Positions 63,467-64,000 of a stretch of 64,000 nucleotides of DNA are shown here, piece by piece. Location: NCBI RefSeq assembly GCF_051014685.1, contig NC_135055.1, forward strand, positions 8,420,001 to 8,484,000, written 5' to 3'. The first letter of the stretch is position 1. Each line of letters begins with the position of its first letter. Below the pieces are notes generated by a model that saw only the letters and a program-made list of their open reading frames with translations, searched no databases and was not told the origin of the DNA. The DNA is from Ptiloglossa arizonensis (lineage: Eukaryota > Arthropoda > Insecta > Hymenoptera > Colletidae). A program made the translations under genes and the position numbers.

Positions 63467-64000
63467 CAAGGCCCCCACCATGGCCAGGTACCGTTCGAAG
63501 ATAGCGAAATCACAGTTGGTACATAGCAATCGCCACTGGAGAAGAAGGTCTTAAATCAGAATATTCTTTTAAATCATTCTCCCTAATTGTTTCGGTTATT
63601 CCGCACTGGATGATCCAGTTGTATTATTTAATCGTCAGGTGTTTAAGATATTGAATCTTCTTGGGCCTGTACTTGTCTAATCCGACGATTAAAGATTTCA
63701 TTTCAGGAATTAAAAGGTATTAATTCTTGTAATGTTCGTCCATGTTTTGTGAATAAAACGTACACAGGACGTACATTAAAGTAATCATCATCCACATGTT
63801 TTTCTCTCAATTAGTGGCCGTTATAGTAATTTACGTGTAACAACATCTTATCATTTTGATTTTATTCTAATTGGCGCTTTTTAACGTTTGTACTACGATC
63901 GAAAAATTATGTAATGAAGCCAACGTTATTCTGTTTTTTTTTTTTTGTTGCAAGCTCATTAAATGATTCAACCACTCGTTCGCTCATTTGAAAGTAGCCA
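63467..64000. other. Right end of window, nothing recognised
   Basis: AT-rich sequence with a T14 run at about 63931-63944; no gene or element identified. Confidence 0.5.

Overview
The window looks like nuclear DNA of an insect, most likely a bee or related hymenopteran. It is AT-rich, with small exons, GT-AG introns, GC-richer islands at exons and putative promoters, and many decayed transposons. It holds no prokaryotic, plasmid, organelle, rRNA or CRISPR feature. I rebuilt four protein-coding genes by matching splice phase and translated similarity. Each joins in frame from exon to exon.

Layout. (1) 2-4102, plus: the 3' half of a p68/DDX5-type DEAD-box RNA helicase (Rm62), with helicase motifs IV-VI and an RGG/Gly-rich tail. 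Its 5' part lies outside the window. (2) 5877-8658, plus: a complete six-exon ethanolamine-phosphate cytidylyltransferase (Pect, 368 codons), 1.8 kb downstream in the same direction. (3) 12926-38277, minus: a complete six-exon zona pellucida (ZP) domain membrane protein (431 codons). It has a signal peptide, a ZP-N/ZP-C module, a tetrabasic furin site, a transmembrane helix and a short tail, and its first intron is 15 kb. (4) 48030-49772, minus: a complete five-exon exuperantia (exu, 404 codons).

The rest is mostly introns and intergenic DNA carrying transposon remains of many kinds. These are Tc1/mariner MITEs (one nested in another), a 0.93-kb foldback element, a Mutator-like transposase pseudogene, two mariner transposase fragments, a pogo/jerky-type C-terminus, a hAT MITE with a perfect 8-bp target duplication, a pogo/Tigger-type MITE, a deleted Ty1/copia copy, a Ty3/gypsy integrase fragment beside an R1-like LINE 3' end, another LINE reverse-transcriptase fragment, and two tRNA-derived SINE-like boxes. 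None has an intact coding frame.

The four genes do not form a pathway. Rm62 is nuclear RNA metabolism, Pect is the committed step of CDP-ethanolamine (Kennedy) phospholipid synthesis, the ZP protein is an apical matrix/cuticle-type membrane protein, and exu is a maternal mRNA-localisation factor. No new multi-gene system was found. The most unusual structures are the 143-bp, five-copy tandem array abutting a ZP-gene splice donor, the long foldback, the strong hairpin at 61050-61163 and the GC-rich islands inside an Rm62 intron.
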